Shown here: positions 61,794 to 64,000 of the stretch, in pieces
Layout of the letters: each line of letters begins with the position of its first letter
Position numbering within the stretch: the first letter of the stretch is position 1
Assembly (NCBI GenBank): GCA_035555975.1
Contig: DATMFV010000084.1
Span: 22,146-86,145 of the forward strand
Length of the DNA: 64,000 nucleotides
Direction: 5' to 3'
Origin: DATMFV01 sp035555975
GTDB lineage: Bacteria > Verrucomicrobiota > Verrucomicrobiia > Chthoniobacterales > Chthoniobacteraceae
Notes under the pieces: generated by a model
What the model was told of the DNA's origin: nothing
Databases searched by the model: none
What the model saw: only the letters and a program-made list of their open reading frames with translations
Made by a program: the position numbers and the translations under genes

Positions 61794-63107
61794 ATGAAAA
61801 CCACCGACCCAACCCGACCAAGGGGCCGCACGAGATCAGCCAGGGGCGATCCCGCCCCTTTTACCGACCAGGAACCTGATCGCACCGACCATGGGGAACC
61901 GGCTCCGCGGCCGGATCGTCGCGTGGCACCCCCCGCAGGTTCCCGCAAACCGCGCAAGGAGGAGAAACCACCCTCGGGGGACACCCTTTCGGAGATCCTC
62001 GGCGCGCTCGGGGTCGGCTTTGGGATGTTCGACGCCCAGGGACGGCTCAAGCTTCACAACCGGCTCTTTCTCTCGATGTTCGGGATCGACCCCGACCAGG
62101 TCAAGACCGGCGACAGCTTCCGCGCGATCCTCGACCTCTTCATCGCCCAGGAGCCGACGCTCTCCGGCGTCCCGGACCTCCAGGCGTGGCGCGAGGAACG
62201 GCTGACCAATTTTTACGAAAACAAAGGAAATGGCGTGGACCTCAAAGTCCTTGGCCGATGGATCAGCACCACCCACCACCAGACGAGCCAGGGGGAAAAA
62301 ATCTTTCTCTGCACCGATGTGACCGAGCAGATGGAGACGCGCCAGCGGCTCGAGTGCCTGGCTGAAGAGTTGCAGCGTTCCAACCGCGATCTGGAGCAGT
62401 TTGCCTCCATCGCCTCCCACGACCTTCAGGAACCGTTGCGGATGGTCAGCAGCTATACCGCGCTTCTGGAACGCCGCTACGGCGACCGCCTCGACGAACA
62501 GGCGCGCACATGGGTGCGGTACGCGCTCGACGGGGCAACACGGATGCAGCGCTTCATCGCCGACCTGCTGGAATACTCCCGGGTCAGCACCCGCGGCCGC
62601 CCGTTCGTGCCGGTCGACACCGCCGAAGTCGTCCGCAAAGTGCTGGCGAGCCTGCGCTGGAGGATCGCGGAAAAGGAAGCCGTCGTGACCGTCGGCGCAT
62701 TGCCCGAAGTGACCGGCGACGAAGTCCAGCTCACCCAGATCTTTCAGAACCTGATCAGCAACGCGCTCAAGTTCGGCAAACGCGGCGAGCCGGTGCAGAT
62801 CCACGTCGAAGGGGTCAACGAGGGGGGGAGAGTCCGCTTCACCGTCCGCGACAACGGGATCGGGATCGACCCGGAGGCGGCCAAACGGGTCTTCATCATG
62901 TTTGAACGGCTCAACCCCCACGACGCGTATGAAGGAAGCGGCATCGGCCTGCCGATCTGCAAACGGATCGTCGAACGGCACGGGGGGAGCATCTGGGTCG
63001 AGTCGCACGAAGGTGAAGGGTCGGCGTTTCACTTCACCATCGCCACAGGAAATCCATACCCTCCCCCTGCGAAAAACGAACAAGATTCATGGGAGAAAAA
63101 CCGGTAG
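61794..63107 (+). CDS. PAS-domain sensor histidine kinase
   Basis: 437 residues. A Pro/Arg-rich start is followed by a PAS-like domain (~65-165: ILGALGVGFGMFDAQGRLKL). The HisKA helix has IASHDLQEPLRMVSSY with the phosphorylated His. The ATPase domain has N-box LTQIFQNLISNALKFG, G1 VRDNGIGIDPE, and G2 YEGSGIGLPICKRIVERHGG. No membrane segment, so it is cytoplasmic. The final 19 bases overlap the response regulator gene, its likely partner. Confidence 0.87.
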   Translation: MKTTDPTRPRGRTRSARGDPAPFTDQEPDRTDHGEPAPRPDRRVAPPAGSRKPRKEEKPPSGDTLSEILGALGVGFGMFDAQGRLKLHNRLFLSMFGIDPDQVKTGDSFRAILDLFIAQEPTLSGVPDLQAWREERLTNFYENKGNGVDLKVLGRWISTTHHQTSQGEKIFLCTDVTEQMETRQRLECLAEELQRSNRDLEQFASIASHDLQEPLRMVSSYTALLERRYGDRLDEQARTWVRYALDGATRMQRFIADLLEYSRVSTRGRPFVPVDTAEVVRKVLASLRWRIAEKEAVVTVGALPEVTGDEVQLTQIFQNLISNALKFGKRGEPVQIHVEGVNEGGRVRFTVRDNGIGIDPEAAKRVFIMFERLNPHDAYEGSGIGLPICKRIVERHGGSIWVESHEGEGSAFHFTIATGNPYPPPAKNEQDSWEKNR

Positions 63108-64000
63108 TACTGCTCGTCGAAGACAATCCCGGAGATGTACGGCTGATGCAGGAGCTTCTGGCGGAAGCCGGCGACCCCTTCGAACTCGAAACAGCGGGGC
63201 AGGTAAGCGAAGCCGTCGACCAACTCACCGGCGGGACCGGCTTCGCGTGCGTGCTGCTCGACCTGACGCTCCCCGACAGTTCGGGAATCGCCACCTTTTA
63301 CCGGGTGCTCGCTGCGGCGGCCCACGTGCCGGTGATCGTCCTCTCCGGCCTGAGCGATGAAACGCTCGCCCTCAAAACCGTTCAGGAGGGGGCGCAGGAT
63401 TACCTTGTCAAGGGCCATGTCGACCGGCATACCCTCATCCGCGCGGTCAACTACGCCATCAAACGGGCTGAAGCCGACCGCGCCCTCTCCCTGGAGCGCA
63501 ACCTCCTGCGTAGCGTCATCGACAATCTGCTCGACGCCATCTACGTCAAGGACAGCCAGGGGCGCTACCTCCTCGACAACGGGACGCACCGGCGGCTTCT
63601 CGGGGTCGGCGACGGCGACTCGATCGTCGGGAAAAACCCGTACGACTTCTTTTCGAAGGCGGCGGCGCAGAAGCTCGACGAAATCGACCAGCGCGTCCTC
63701 GAGACCGGACAGCCGGTCATCAATCGCGAAGGGATCTTCGCCGGGGACGCAAGCGGGCAGCGCTGGATGGCGACCACCGTCGTCCCGCTGCGGGGCGATG
63801 CCGGGGAGGTGATCGGCGTCGTCGGGATCGGCCGCGACATCAGCGAACGGGTCCAGGCCCAGGAACAGCTCGACCGCTATCACAAGGAGATCCGCTCCCG
63901 AAACCGGGAACTGGAGGACGACCTGCAAATGGCGCGGGAGATCCAGCAAGCCTTTCTGCCGCAGCAGTTTCCGACTTTTGCGTTGGAGCCGGACTCCGAG
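63089..64000 (+). CDS. response regulator with PAS and SpoIIE/RsbU-type phosphatase start (partial)
   Basis: 304 residues visible from ATG 63089; the gene runs off the window. Receiver domain: VVLLVEDNPGDVRLMQELLA (acidic pocket), LLDLTLPDSSG (phosphorylation Asp), VLSGLSD and YLVKGH. A PAS domain follows (SVIDNLLDAIYVKDSQGRYL to RDISERVQAQEQL). The last visible residues MAREIQQAFLPQQFPTFA are the usual opening of the RsbU/SpoIIE PP2C-type phosphatase domain. Kinase and regulator probably control an anti-sigma-antagonist or similar partner switch. Confidence 0.85.
   Translation, partial: MGEKPVVLLVEDNPGDVRLMQELLAEAGDPFELETAGQVSEAVDQLTGGTGFACVLLDLTLPDSSGIATFYRVLAAAAHVPVIVLSGLSDETLALKTVQEGAQDYLVKGHVDRHTLIRAVNYAIKRAEADRALSLERNLLRSVIDNLLDAIYVKDSQGRYLLDNGTHRRLLGVGDGDSIVGKNPYDFFSKAAAQKLDEIDQRVLETGQPVINREGIFAGDASGQRWMATTVVPLRGDAGEVIGVVGIGRDISERVQAQEQLDRYHKEIRSRNRELEDDLQMAREIQQAFLPQQFPTFALEPDSE

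Overview
The window looks like a GC-rich member of the Verrucomicrobiota. This is inferred from gene style only: a PEP-CTERM protein with autotransporter-type repeats, an H-X9-DG-type pseudopilin, XylR-like AraC regulation, several GH39/heparinase-type enzymes and many TPR proteins. No rRNA or single-copy marker is present to prove it.

Layout. (1) 1-3538: the end of an unidentified gene, a polysaccharide-deacetylase-like gene and a heparinase-II/III-like gene. (2) 3568-41189: a genomic island of about 37.6 kb inserted at the 3' end of a tRNA-Gln(CUG) gene. It is bounded by a 65-bp direct repeat (63/65 identical by eye), with an excisionase-like gene and a tyrosine integrase at the tRNA end. 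(3) 41275-51079: core functions, namely the tRNA, a LolA / LPLAT / MMPL lipid operon, DsbD, a class A PBP and a PHP phosphatase. (4) 51241-55820: a full comM/yifB gene and an inverted, 3'-truncated second copy, enclosing an AT-rich DUF262-AlbA_2 gene. (5) 55934-64000: a DUF486 protein, GltS, DadA, a UvrB/C-motif protein, a TPR protein and a PAS histidine kinase followed by a response regulator that runs off the window.

Island content. Its left end is a scrapyard: the detached tail of the integrase, an IS3-type fragment and a frameshifted Wadjet JetA (DUF2397) remnant. Then comes a glycan-use locus (4941-28202). One plus-strand run encodes a GH39 enzyme, a lectin-like DUF1961-type protein, a TPR protein, and a binding protein with two permeases of an ABC importer that lacks an ATPase. 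A facing minus-strand operon encodes an MDR dehydrogenase, a Gfo/Idh oxidoreductase, a short GH39, a mandelate-racemase-type dehydratase, an SDR and a metallophosphoesterase. An AraC/XylR-type regulator, a pseudopilin, a second large GH39 and a heparinase-like lyase follow. Together these suggest cleavage, import and oxidative breakdown of a uronate-containing polysaccharide; the substrate is not identifiable. A PEP-CTERM protein coupled to an MBL-fold hydrolase closes this part.

The right third of the island (29078-41124) is accessory DNA: a truncated mobilization-like ORF, a strikingly phased 11/22-nt degenerate repeat array, an IS630 fragment, a Hachiman defence system (HamA, HamB) with a third coupled gene (DUF3223), two copies of a ~105-bp MITE-like element around a nucleotidyltransferase pair, a XRE regulator and a SLOG protein, then the excisionase and integrase. 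The most notable observations are that the integrase gene is split by its own attachment site, so the excised circle would encode a tail 58 residues longer; the 22-nt array; the three-gene Hachiman operon; and the comM inverted repeat around a defence-like gene.
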